From Cristatella mucedo (taxonomy: Eukaryota; Bryozoa; Phylactolaemata; Cristatellidae), in NCBI GenBank assembly GCA_009760855.2, contig WPIO01000002.1:560001-624000 (forward strand): a DNA stretch of 64,000 nt. The letters run 5' to 3'. Position numbers and translations under genes: made by a program. Below, piece after piece: positions 39,609 to 49,152 of the stretch. Positions within the stretch are counted from its first letter, which is position 1; each line of letters opens with the position of its first letter. A model generated the notes under the pieces. That model did not search any database. It had not been told where the DNA came from and was given only the letters and a program-made list of their open reading frames with translations.

Positions 39609-39708
39609 AGACGTAAGGATCGTGCAAAGTTGTTTCAAATACACAGGGACAGTGCTTACCACGACTCTGGCATATCAGACCGAACGACGGCTGAAAACCC
39701 AGACCGAG
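39609..39708 (+). CDS. PDE2A: PDE2A-like exon: end of GAF-A and linker helix
   Basis: The exon encodes VRIVQSCFKYTGTVLTTTL followed by AYQTERRLKTQTE. This matches human VIQHCFHYTSTVLTSTLAF and QKEQKLKCEC, the helix that connects GAF-A with GAF-B and forms part of the dimer interface. The donor GTATGC leaves phase 0. The 5' end lies in TTTCAGAGAGAGAC; starts at 39605, 39607 or 39609 are possible. Only 39609 keeps the frame with the strong upstream donor at 36734. Confidence 0.9.
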
Positions 39709-39897
39709 GTATGCCCATCAGTACCTTAGGCACTTCTCTTTGATCGAAACCATGTCTCCTGGCAGTTGTGGCACTAAGCTCACTTATGCTTGCTTTCTGT
39801 AAGGCAAAGAGGGAACATCAGCAATCTGTATTGAGTACCATGGGTTTGGTCCACTGCAATATGTTCTAGCTCGGCTTCATACTTTCTGATGTTGTAG

Positions 39898-39937
39898 GCA
39901 CTCCTAAAGATTGCAAGGAACCTCTTCACTCATTTGG
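39898..39937 (+). CDS. PDE2A: PDE2A-like exon: linker helix
   Basis: After TTGTAG the frame reads ALLKIARNLFTHL plus one base, then GTAAGC. Human has ALLQVAKNLFTHL. The last G plus AT of the exon at 43983 restores Asp in LFTHLDDLTVLL, the same wording as human LFTHLDDVSVLL. Direct splicing over the giant frame at 41054-43936 is therefore the expected default. Confidence 0.93.
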
Positions 39938-40139
39938 GTAAGCATTGCAAAGTACCCATTGTGGAATCACTTTAGAATATTTGGCCATCAAAATAATCAG
40001 GTTCAGTCTACCATCACGGTGGCTGGCGTTTTTTATGCTATTGATGTCCATAGTTGTCTTAAAATGTTGAATATGATCATCACACCTCACTTGTTAGCCA
40101 AAAGAGCAAGATTGACTGATTATGCTGTGATAAAAATCA

Positions 40140-40266
40140 GATTATTTTCTATAGCAACCTAAGAGAATCCAATATTTATTCAGGCTCTATAAACGCATGT
40201 CGAAGGGCTCGAGTCCACGACCTCGGTCGTTGAAAGCAAGCATCATACCCCTTCACCAAACCAGGG
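40140..40266 (-). repeat. tRNA-derived SINE, family A
   Basis: On the top strand CTATAGCAACCTAAGAGAAT and CCAATATTTATTCAGGCTC form the reversed shared tail. GGGCTCGAGTCCACGACC then gives the reversed B-box (GGTCGTGGACTCGAGCCC), with an A-box region near 40240-40266. It sits in the intron after the exon at 39898. Confidence 0.75.
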
Positions 40267-41053
40267 TAGCTCATTGGCAATTTAATTTACTGTCAATAAA
40301 TCTAGCTTGCCCTGGTGACTAAGTTGATATTTTACAACTTTGGCATTCTCTATTGCACATATTCTGTGTTCATATCACGAGGTTTGTTAAGAGGTTGACC
40401 TCCTCAGATAGCCGGAGACTCACTGAGCAGCTTTCGTTAGCAGCAAGTGCTGGCTCGAAAAGCAATAGGCCAGCAGCAATGATTGGCTGCCGTCATGTCA
40501 TCCGGCAGCAATTGTGTGGAATATCTCTGGCCTGTAATAGTAGTATATTCATAATTCGACGTTCTAGGTTAAAATTGCTTGATTAGTTATATTTGCTAAG
40601 TTATATTCCTTCAGAAAATTGATGGATTACCTCGATGTGGTTTTGGTTAGATTTATTGCCTTTCGTACACCTTTTGACATTCTATCGTCCCTTGAGTTTT
40701 TTGGAAAATGTCAGCATAGCTTAAAGCTGAAACCACTGTGCACTGTGCATGCTCTCCAAACATATTTTTCTGTGCCAGCACCTTGCAGCAGTTTCAAACT
40801 CTATTTTGGCACAGCCTTTGTAAGCTGAGCAGACTGCTTTGTTTGGCTCTGAGAACTACCAAGTGATCAAGGTTCTCTGTGCCACAGAAGACCTCCGCCG
40901 TGCCTGTCACTAAGAAGAACTCGACCAACCATGGTTTTACCTCTCCTTGATCTGTTGCTGATTGCCTGCATCTTGTGCAGTATTGCTCGGCAGACACACC
41001 CCCTTTTATTTGTGAGGCGCTATGGCAAAGTTAATCTCATTTAGTCACACCCG

Positions 41054-43936
41054 GTGCATTGCAGTTACGATCAATTGCTGTGGATTTTAGATTTCTTTGC
41101 TCAAAAATCCCGTGAAAGCTTCCTGCGCTTCAACTTTGACCTGCATGTCAGCGAGTTCCTCCCTTCTTTAATTCTACCTGCTAACTTCCCGTACAAGAAT
41201 GTATATATACCGACGCTGATGAGCCAGAGTGTGTCCATAATTGGTGACAAGTTTGTCATAGTCAGTTCCGTTACGCCGAGGAGAACGGCCGCTCGAAGTC
41301 GCAGCAGAAGCGGGCCGGGAGCGCTCGAGGGCCCAGCTGGAGGCCGGTCGATGCTGCTGCAGCAGCAACATCAGCAGCAGCAGCAGCAGCAGCCGAAGGG
41401 CAAGCTCAGCGGCCAGTCGGCCGGCCTCAAGAGGAGCACCAGCGAGACGACGTTCATGCGCCGCCTGTCGCTCGACCTCGAGTATCTAGCATCGGCTCTC
41501 AGCGAGTTCGAGGCTGCATCCGATCCGAATGCGCTTGCTCAGCCAGCAGGCATGCGTGCTGGTGGAGTGACAAGATTTGCTGCTGCACCAGAGGCCTGCA
41601 GCCGATGGCAGCAGCAGCAGCAGCATCAGCAGCTGCAGGCCGACATGTCGAAGCAGTGTCAGTTAGTGCTCGACTGGTCTTTGCCCGTGTCCAGAGACGC
41701 CGTCGCCGACCGTCCACCGGACGTCGCCGGCGCGACTGTAGTACCATCCGATGTGCGTGAAGGTCGATCGAGCCGTTCTATCTGCGTCGACGAAAACTGT
41801 GCAGCCAGTGACCACTCGGCCGGCGGCGGCTGTGCTGGCGGAGCTTGCCACTGCGCTGCTGCAAGGTCACCAACGCGGCAATCGTGTACGATGTTAGTTG
41901 GCGAGCAATCGAGCGGCTGTGGGGGCGAGGCGAGAGCCGACCCTGCTAACTGGAATGATGGCACGACGAGGCCGAAGCAGCTCGTTGCAGGTGGACTCTC
42001 GACGGCAGCTTCGAGCGACATTGACCTTTTGTCGTCGGCTAACAGGACACGCCATGATGCCATCGGCTGTATTGTGCCGGTGGGCAAACTTCCATCGCCC
42101 GGTATGCGTGTCTGCACGCAGACTGCCAATGCCGAACCGGTGCCTGGACCGACCTGCATGGAGGGTCGTACTTCTCCCCCCGGGTTGGCCATCGCCGAAG
42201 ATGGCACCCAATGGTTGACACTGCCTGCCGTGATGGCCACGATGCCCGATGGACCGCTGCTGCCTCCGCCTGTTGCTGAATCAAAGAATCCCAAGGCGGC
42301 AACCTTGCAGGGCTTCTGGGCTGCGGCAACGGCAAGAGCTGCTATGTACATGCCGTTTCCATTGTCCAGATTCTCGAGGTGTGGTGAGCCGCCGATAGTG
42401 GCCATGTACAAGGACTCGTCGACCAGCACACCGCCCGGCGTGCCGCTAGGCGACGAACGTTGGGAGTTTATGAAGAGGCTGTTCAACATCGAGGTGCAGC
42501 GCCTGGCTCAGTGCAGCAACGACCCTGAGGTGAATGCGGCAGTGGCAGCTGGAACGCCATCGTCCGGCAGCAGCAGCAGCAGCAGCTTCTGCGAAGTCGC
42601 TCGACCAGGCTTGGTTGTTGATGTGCACGGCTTGTCGAAAGCCGCGGCGATACCAGCCTCGCCGGCCAGCCGTGCAGTAGCAGCCGGTCAGTCGTCACCA
42701 GCACCAACGTTGCAGCCCGCTGCCCCGAGGGCACTGCCCAGAGATGCTGCGGTTGGCTGCAAAAGCTGCTCCCGTTTGGTATCTTGCTTTTGTGACTCTG
42801 CTGCCGAGGAGAATCTGGAAGCCTTCGGTTCTGCTGCTCTTGCGGAAGTCGCTCGCCTGTGCTGTGATCATGTGCTCAGCATGGATGGAGCAGTGTCGAA
42901 GCGGTATGAAAAGATGTCATCTTGTCTGTCTCAAAGACCAGCAGCGTTAGCAATGTCAGAGGTTGGTGGTCTGTCGACGTTGCCCATCGCTGATGCCACT
43001 TCTCACACCGAAGGAGCGGTTCCCGGTGTGCTCGACTTCTTCCATGTCGCTCGGTGCCCGGGTGATGAGGCTGCCTTGTCGCCAGCTCAGCTGGCTACAT
43101 CGGAGGTCGGGCAAAGGCTTGCCGTCACCACCAAGAAGTCGGTGAACACCCGCCATCGTGACCGAGACCATGCTGCCAGAGGCACCGTGAGCACTGCTGT
43201 AGAAGCACAGCATCGTGCCGTACTGCCTGGGCCAACTAGCCTGAAAGCTATAAGGGTCGACGAAGTGAACGTCAGTTCAGCACCACCACTTTCACCACCC
43301 ACAGCATCGCCGGACGGGCATAAGCAGGGTGGCAGCAATGGTGTGCTGCGATCGGCTCCGTACACTCAGACTGGCCATGCTGAAGACTCTTCAGCAGTAG
43401 CAGCAGCTGCTGCTGCAGGTGCTGGTGCTGCTACTGCTGCTGCTGCATCTGGCAATGCCGCCGCGCATGACTCGCTGGCCAATGCAGGCACCCTTAGTCG
43501 TCACGATAGCAGATTGCTGGATACTGGTGGCCGTGCTTTGCTTCCTAATAAGGCCCAGCAGCCTGCAAAGGCATCTGGACGTACCATGTTCCTTGCTGAT
43601 GAGCACCGGCTTCTTGTCAAGATCTTTGATCCAGTATCAACTACTGTGGCTTACGACCGGTGGCACCAAGGGACGCTGGACCTGCTGAAGTCGCAGCCGG
43701 CTACTCACTGCCTCTCATGCCATTCGTGTAAAATAGCCAGACCACACACACTACCACGTTTTTGTTGTGTTTCTGTTGGGCTTTCGTTACTGTTACCAGG
43801 ATTGGGCTTTGCTGATGCTGGCACTCTGCCGGTCGTTACTTTCCTGCTTCGTTTATTTTTGTTTAATGCATTTCATCATTGGTTCTTGCATGCTTTTACT
43901 TATTGTTCTACTTTGCTTATTTTGTGCATGATCTGA
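41054..43936 (+). CDS. Giant open frame in the GAF-A/GAF-B intron; possible cassette or alternative first exon
   Basis: A 960-codon frame without a stop lies inside the intron between two PDE2A-like exons, on the same strand and in the same genomic frame (position modulo 3) as the next exon. An ATG opens it at 41054; a second Met is at 41219 and a third at 41350. Visible content: polyGln near residues 100-112 and 180-190, Ser-rich runs near 510, an Ala-rich run near 780-800, and a PKA-type site RRLS at residues 136-139. Near residues 845-860 MFLADEHRLLVKIFD resembles a GAF strand pair. An acceptor-like TTTTAG ending at 41090 and a donor-like GTAAAA at 43728 would define an 879-codon exon with phase 1 on both ends, matching the host intron. 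The acceptor has a weak pyrimidine tract. No known family was recognised for most of it. Length and CpG-rich, codon-like composition argue that it is translated; the isoform is inference. Confidence 0.6.
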   Translation: MHCSYDQLLWILDFFAQKSRESFLRFNFDLHVSEFLPSLILPANFPYKNVYIPTLMSQSVSIIGDKFVIVSSVTPRRTAARSRSRSGPGALEGPAGGRSMLLQQQHQQQQQQQPKGKLSGQSAGLKRSTSETTFMRRLSLDLEYLASALSEFEAASDPNALAQPAGMRAGGVTRFAAAPEACSRWQQQQQHQQLQADMSKQCQLVLDWSLPVSRDAVADRPPDVAGATVVPSDVREGRSSRSICVDENCAASDHSAGGGCAGGACHCAAARSPTRQSCTMLVGEQSSGCGGEARADPANWNDGTTRPKQLVAGGLSTAASSDIDLLSSANRTRHDAIGCIVPVGKLPSPGMRVCTQTANAEPVPGPTCMEGRTSPPGLAIAEDGTQWLTLPAVMATMPDGPLLPPPVAESKNPKAATLQGFWAAATARAAMYMPFPLSRFSRCGEPPIVAMYKDSSTSTPPGVPLGDERWEFMKRLFNIEVQRLAQCSNDPEVNAAVAAGTPSSGSSSSSSFCEVARPGLVVDVHGLSKAAAIPASPASRAVAAGQSSPAPTLQPAAPRALPRDAAVGCKSCSRLVSCFCDSAAEENLEAFGSAALAEVARLCCDHVLSMDGAVSKRYEKMSSCLSQRPAALAMSEVGGLSTLPIADATSHTEGAVPGVLDFFHVARCPGDEAALSPAQLATSEVGQRLAVTTKKSVNTRHRDRDHAARGTVSTAVEAQHRAVLPGPTSLKAIRVDEVNVSSAPPLSPPTASPDGHKQGGSNGVLRSAPYTQTGHAEDSSAVAAAAAAGAGAATAAAASGNAAAHDSLANAGTLSRHDSRLLDTGGRALLPNKAQQPAKASGRTMFLADEHRLLVKIFDPVSTTVAYDRWHQGTLDLLKSQPATHCLSCHSCKIARPHTLPRFCCVSVGLSLLLPGLGFADAGTLPVVTFLLRLFLFNAFHHWFLHAFTYCSTLLILCMI

Positions 43937-43982
43937 CGTTTTGGAATAGCTCTGGGTAGACGATCAACGACCTTTTTTGCAG

Positions 43983-44046
43983 ATGACCTGACGGTGCTTC
44001 TACGAGAAATAATGCACGAAGCTCGCAATTTAACCAATGCTGAAAG
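43983..44046 (+). CDS. PDE2A: PDE2A-like exon: start of GAF-B
   Basis: After CTTTTTTGCAG the frame reads DLTVLLREIMHEARNLTNAE, nearly identical to human [20 protein letters not shown]. The donor GTGCAT is weak-looking. It ends in phase 2, and AG plus G of the next exon gives the Arg of AERCSVFLLD. Confidence 0.95.
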
Positions 44047-44268
44047 GTGCATGAGCAGTGGCGCTGCAGACTATTTGCTTAATATCTGATGACCATGCTT
44101 ATAAGATATTTAGTAGCACTTCACAGCAGCTAGACTTAGACGAATAGCTGCATTGCAATATCTATTTTTTCTTTCTTTTTCACCACTTTTGCCTCCATCT
44201 GCCTCGTGTTTAACACAAATCGTGAGCAACTGTGCCTATCGATGTGTTCTGTCCTATGTCGCCAACAG

Positions 44269-44353
44269 GTGTTCAGTGTTTCTGCTAGACAGACATGCAA
44301 ACGAGCTCGTGGCAAAAGTTTTCGATGGTGATTTAATGGACGGTCAAGATCAG
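44269..44353 (+). CDS. PDE2A: PDE2A-like exon: GAF-B strands with the cGMP-pocket FD pair
   Basis: The exon encodes CSVFLLDRHANELVAKVFDG followed by DLMDGQDQ. It matches human CSVFLLDQNELVAKVFDG with a two-residue insertion. The Ser of CSVFLL and the Phe-Asp of KVFDG are family positions that line the cGMP pocket, and they are kept. Acceptor GCCAACAG, donor GTATGC, ends in phase 0. Confidence 0.95.
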
Positions 44354-44921
44354 GTATGCCAGGCGTTGCCACTACTTATGATAATGAACATGATGGCGTA
44401 CCTATGCCTTGCTAGTCTGATAATAGAGTCTTCAGGAATCCAGTCGACTGATAGAGAGTATCAGGGCCGCCCCAATGGCCGAATGATTAATGTTGCAGAT
44501 TCTGAAAAAATCCGATCTGTGCTTCAAATTCTGCTGATAATAGGATGTGTCACCGGTCGATTTAGCTTGGGCCATGATCACGTGGTTTATTGTGCCTACG
44601 TGACACATGGAGCTGGACTACCTGATGGGTCTTCCAAAGTAAAAATTACCAGCACCCTGCGGCTGGTCAAAGCATCTGTAGTGGTTTTGGGGATTATTTA
44701 GTCAGACACCAAGAAAGAAATAAATAAATACTGAAATCCAGTCAAGTCACCCTCTGTGTGAACTCCGTAAAAGTCTTCTATCGCCAAATGTTGCTGGAAA
44801 TCACCCTTGTTGCAATGCTGCGAAACTCTCCTGCAGTCACCCCTCACTATCCACTGGCCCCTGTGCTCACCATTACCTACCCCCCCCCCCCCCCGAATGG
44901 CTGGGCCGTATCGAGGCGCGC

Positions 44922-44924
<3 letters not shown>

Positions 44925-45015
<91 letters not shown>
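44925..45015. repeat. (GA)n microsatellite preceded by poly-C
   Basis: About 45 GA units; a run of 14 C lies at 44881-44894. Located in a GAF-B intron. Confidence 0.97.
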
Positions 45016-45016
<1 letters not shown>

Positions 45017-45267
45017 AGGGATGTGGTCGTGACAGAGCATTACAACTTGAGCTCGGTCATGAAAGTTAAGGCAAATAGGCAATAGAAGGGCAGTTAAGCA
45101 ACTAACAGCTTGCATCACACCTGCATTATAGGTCTTCCTTCTGTTAGCTTCTAGTGGGCATCCTTATGCTATGCAGAAGCTGCTGAAGAAAAAGGAGTAA
45201 TGGAGTACCGGTAGCCAAATTTGGTGTTGAACGAAACCACATTCTGGCCAGGCTTACATGGCTGACT

Positions 45268-45290
45268 CTGTGTGTGTGTGTGTGTGTGTG
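45268..45290. repeat. Short (TG)n microsatellite
   Basis: Eleven TG units in a GAF-B intron. Confidence 0.95.
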
Positions 45291-45620
45291 CACGTTAAGC
45301 AGAGAAAAAGGGCATTTGTGGTGTGTGCACCTCGATTAGTGTGGTTTATTGCTCCACCTTATCAATTTGGTAAATGTCCTATAGGCTTAGAGTCCTTAGT
45401 TGTCCTTCTGGCTCTTGCCGGCCTCAGTGTGGGCACAACAAAAGCGTCCGAGAATTCAGTCAAGCATACATGGTGCAGCTAGTTCTTTGTTGCATGCGGC
45501 TTATTGAGCAGCCAGCCATGATCAAATGTTGTGTCTTGTCTGCACGGCCATCCTGTCCCTTGGACATTTTATTGACTTCATTCCGTGTGAGCACGATTAG
45601 CTGCTTGTTTCACGTTGTAG

Positions 45621-45760
45621 AACAGCGAGATACGCTTTCCAGCTACGGAGGGGATAGCAGGTCATGTGGTGACAACCGGTGTGACGCTGAACATACGCGA
45701 CGCGTACGCACACCCTCTCTTCTACAGAGCCGTGGACGAGTATACCGGCTACAGGACAAG
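45621..45760 (+). CDS. PDE2A: PDE2A-like exon: GAF-B core
   Basis: Acceptor TTTCACGTTGTAG. The exon encodes [19 protein letters not shown] and then [18 protein letters not shown] and TGYRTR. Human has [37 protein letters not shown] and TGFRTR. The pocket residues of this region (Ile of GIAGHV, the Thr of TGYRT) are retained. Ends in phase 2 before GTTGTG, a non-consensus but GT-type donor. Confidence 0.95.
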
Positions 45761-45916
45761 GTTGTGCAGCGACTGCCCTTCGCTTGACTCACTGCTACCT
45801 CTTACCCTTTTTACTTATAGAAATGCCAGTGCCAATGCCTGAGCGTGCCATGTCACAGTCGAAGCCACGGGCCTGCTATTTCTGAAGCATTCTCAAGGTT
45901 CTTTTTTCCTTTGCAG

Positions 45917-45951
45917 AAATATCCTTTGCTTTCCGATCAAAGACGAGAGAG
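45917..45951 (+). CDS. PDE2A: PDE2A-like micro-exon in GAF-B (NILCFPIKDER)
   Basis: A 35-base exon between CTTTGCAG and GTAAGA encodes NILCFPIKDER, human NILCFPIKNEN. One base completes Arg from the previous exon and one base is left over (phase 1). Confidence 0.95.
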
Positions 45952-46141
45952 GTAAGAAGGGGCTTGCAGCAGTGTCCTCATGTTTCTACTGATCTTTTCG
46001 CTCACGGCGAGCCGACATCCTGCCGCACCGGTCGAGTGTGCTCGCATTTGTATGGTAGTGTCTTTGCACTCTTTGCACATGTTCGTGATTGTACGTGCAC
46101 ACTGAACGCCATTGCCTTTATCTTTCTTTTACCGTGCTCAG

Positions 46142-46257
46142 AGACTATCGTCGGTGCTGCTCAACTGTGCAACAAGAAGAATGGACCCTGCTTCAGTAGC
46201 TATGATGAAGACGTTGCACGTGCTTTCTCGGTCTACTGCTGCATCAGCATTGTCCAC
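46142..46257 (+). CDS. PDE2A: PDE2A-like exon: GAF-B end with the NKxnFx3DE motif
   Basis: The exon encodes ETIVGAAQLCNKKNGPCF and then SSYDEDVARAFSVYCCISI. It matches human EVIGVAELVNKINGPWF and SKFDEDLATAFSIYCGISI. The NK...F...DE motif that marks cyclic-nucleotide-binding GAF domains is complete. The Glu of the human AELVNK is Gln here. Acceptor CGTGCTCAG, donor GTGAGT, ends in phase 0. Confidence 0.95.
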
Positions 46258-46412
46258 GTGAGTCCAGCAGCAGAGCAGAGCAGAATGCCGTTTCATGTTC
46301 ATCGCCTGGTCATGCAAGATCGGTCAGATTTGCACTCATTTTTGTTCTCCTTTGGACACTAAGTAACTCTATTGAAGTGCATTATACTTCGGGATGCATG
46401 TAGACATCATAC

Positions 46413-46540
46413 CCCGATTTAGCTCAGGGCTAAGGTGCTCCCCTTAATTGACCAGGTTATTGGGTTCGAGCACTTTAGCATTGTAGAGCGCCTGGATAGA
46501 CAGTTAATTTTCTTAGGGGGGATATATACATGAATTATAT
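46413..46540 (+). repeat. tRNA-derived SINE, family A
   Basis: TTTAGCTCAGGGCTAAGG is an A-box and GGGTTCGAGCAC a B-box, 35 bases apart as in tRNA genes. The tail AGAGCGCCTGGATAGACAGT and TAATTTTCTTAGG matches the shared LINE tail. No mature tRNA fold continues, so this is a SINE and not a tRNA gene. Confidence 0.8.
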
Positions 46541-48899
46541 AGTTTTATATTACCATTGTGCCGTTTAATAATCGCCATTGTGGGAGATGCCGAAATAATT
46601 TTTTATATTGCAAAGTCAGTTCAGCCACACGAGCTGCATCTAACCGACAATGGTGAGGCATTTCAGCAATCGAGCTTGTATCATTGATTGCTCTGCACGA
46701 TTGCACTTTGCTGCGTGGCAAGCCGGGGCCTCCCCTAGATTAAGCCAAGTGAAAGGACGTGAACTGGCCTGAGGCAGGCAATATGAATGGGCATGTCTGC
46801 CACTGCAAGCTTGCTTTGTGCACACCTCCAAGGTCTATCTGATGTGGGATAGACAGTAGTTGTACGCCTCGTGTTTGTATGCCGTGCATGGTATTTGCTT
46901 CGAAGCATTACACTGGTACCGGGTATGCACTGTGGCATGGTTGTGGCAAGTGGGGGGGGGGTTTGGAGGAAGGAATCGAGGAAGGTCCAGGAAAGTAGTT
47001 GAGACAATTGCAGGCATTCGGACCTCATGCTGGGTGTAGTGCAAGCATTTGCACCGACTCAGCTCGGCACTCCTGTTCTGGGATGCACCAATTACTAAAA
47101 TGCTGTCGGTTTGAGTGCAAGCAATGCCCGATTAGCTACAGTATGAGTGGCATCCTGATGCTGGAACAACAGTGGGTACAGCTACCGTGGCCTTCTCTCA
47201 AGCAGGTGTCAATTAGCCTTGCAGTTAATGAGCTATTAAGAGGTTATTACTGGGGATCAGTTGCTTTAGTACCTTACCTGCTCACGGTAACCTCCTTAAT
47301 AGTCGGTTTGATGGGTCTGATCACACAAGTTTCTATAGTTTATAGCCAAATCTTAAGAGACCGATTAACTGTTAGACCAGATAGCCAATAGTCTTATCAT
47401 TTAAGTCTTCTATGTTAACTATTTCTTGGTAGTCTTACTAGAGCTGCAGAATGCAAATATCCTCAGCCTTAGTAATCCTATAATGCAGTCATTCATCGGT
47501 GTACTGAGCTGACCCAGCACATCCCTACACATTGGAAATCAAGAAGAAACCTCAAAAGTGGCAAAGCCTTACGAAATTTAGGCCTACCAGAAGTTAGGAG
47601 CAATATGGGAGGTCATATTGGTCAATTATGCATGCTGGCCACTAACGTTTCCTTATTGGGGGAAACTTCTTTGCAGTTTCTAGCAGGTTTGGAAACAGTT
47701 TCAGTTTTGAAGGATTGTTTTAGTAGCTCCACCAGAACACGCCAAATTAGGACCACCTCTAAAATAATAACACTAAACGACTGTATAAGGCACTTCTTCA
47801 GAAATAGCCTTAGAGTTTACAATATCCTATTTTGTGTTCGTGCAAACTTTCTGGGCCAAAATAACCAGCATAGCTTCGTGTCCATCGAGACCCTGCCGCA
47901 GCTTTCCTTAGTGGCCAGCAGCTAGTCCATGGGTGCATCCACGAATCTCTGCAGCTTGCCCTTGCTTGTGGCTGCTGCTCAGTTCTTTTTGCTCTGCTTC
48001 TGCTTAGCATCTGCATGTCAGACAGGCAGCGATCGTCTAGGGTAGCAGGTTGATCAGGCTGCTGGTCCAGCTAGTAAAGGTGAGTAGTACTGAAGTTATT
48101 GAGGCCCAAACTCTACTTATAGCCTCGTTCTGAAGCTGGTGACTGAATGACTCTAAGAATCCTCCCGCCTCTTGGGAGGTTTGATGTATGCCTTTTCTTT
48201 CATGGTTTTGGGCTATAAAAGATATGATGGTGAAGATAGTGTGAGAAATCGCACACTTAAGTTTTCTGATGAGTATAAGTCTTAGTAGACTTCCTAGATG
48301 ATGAAACCGTAGTGGTCAGCAAGTTGTCCAGAATTTTGAAAGAGTTTAAAAGTTTTCTTTGATTCCTTGATCACAACTGGTATTGGGTGGTTTTTCTTTT
48401 TACAGCTCTATCCATCCTTTTATCGCTTTGAACCATATCTAGGCTACGGGTGTGCATGCGAATGTTAGCCAGCTTCAAGCCTTAATTATGACATGAGGAA
48501 ATGCCGGATGCAATGAGATCATTTTTTAGTGGGGGGGAGATACTTGGCTAATCCAGTAACTTTCACTATGCAAACATGTACCACGATTAGCAATGTTCAA
48601 CACATTAGGACACAAGTCGTATATTGTGCAGATACATTTGTTATTCGTAGGGATATTAGTGCTGGCTGACGTCCGGATTAGGCATGGTTTACATAATCAT
48701 TTCTTTCTTTTATATGGAAGCCGGGAAAACTTCCGATCCCATTTCTAGCTTGTTTGTCTTTTGTAGCTTACCATATAAAGTATTTTATTTTTTACCAATT
48801 CTCTCAGTGTTTTCTCGACATTAACATTAAGACGTACTTTGTAGTTGTATAATTATAAATTTTTATCCATGAGTGGGTTTTTCATTTGCAAAATATACG

Positions 48900-49098
<199 letters not shown>

Positions 49099-49152
49099 AT
49101 GAATATGAAAGGAAAACATATAAAGGAAGAAATAAGGATATAAATATGCACA

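Noticed and set aside
41659-42489. 276-codon frame on the - strand within the giant + frame
   Set aside because: An antisense shadow of GC-rich coding-like sequence; no family match and no splice context.
46413-46485. tRNA gene, suggested by the A and B boxes
   Set aside because: The arms do not pair into a cloverleaf, and the segment continues into the shared SINE tail found in other copies.
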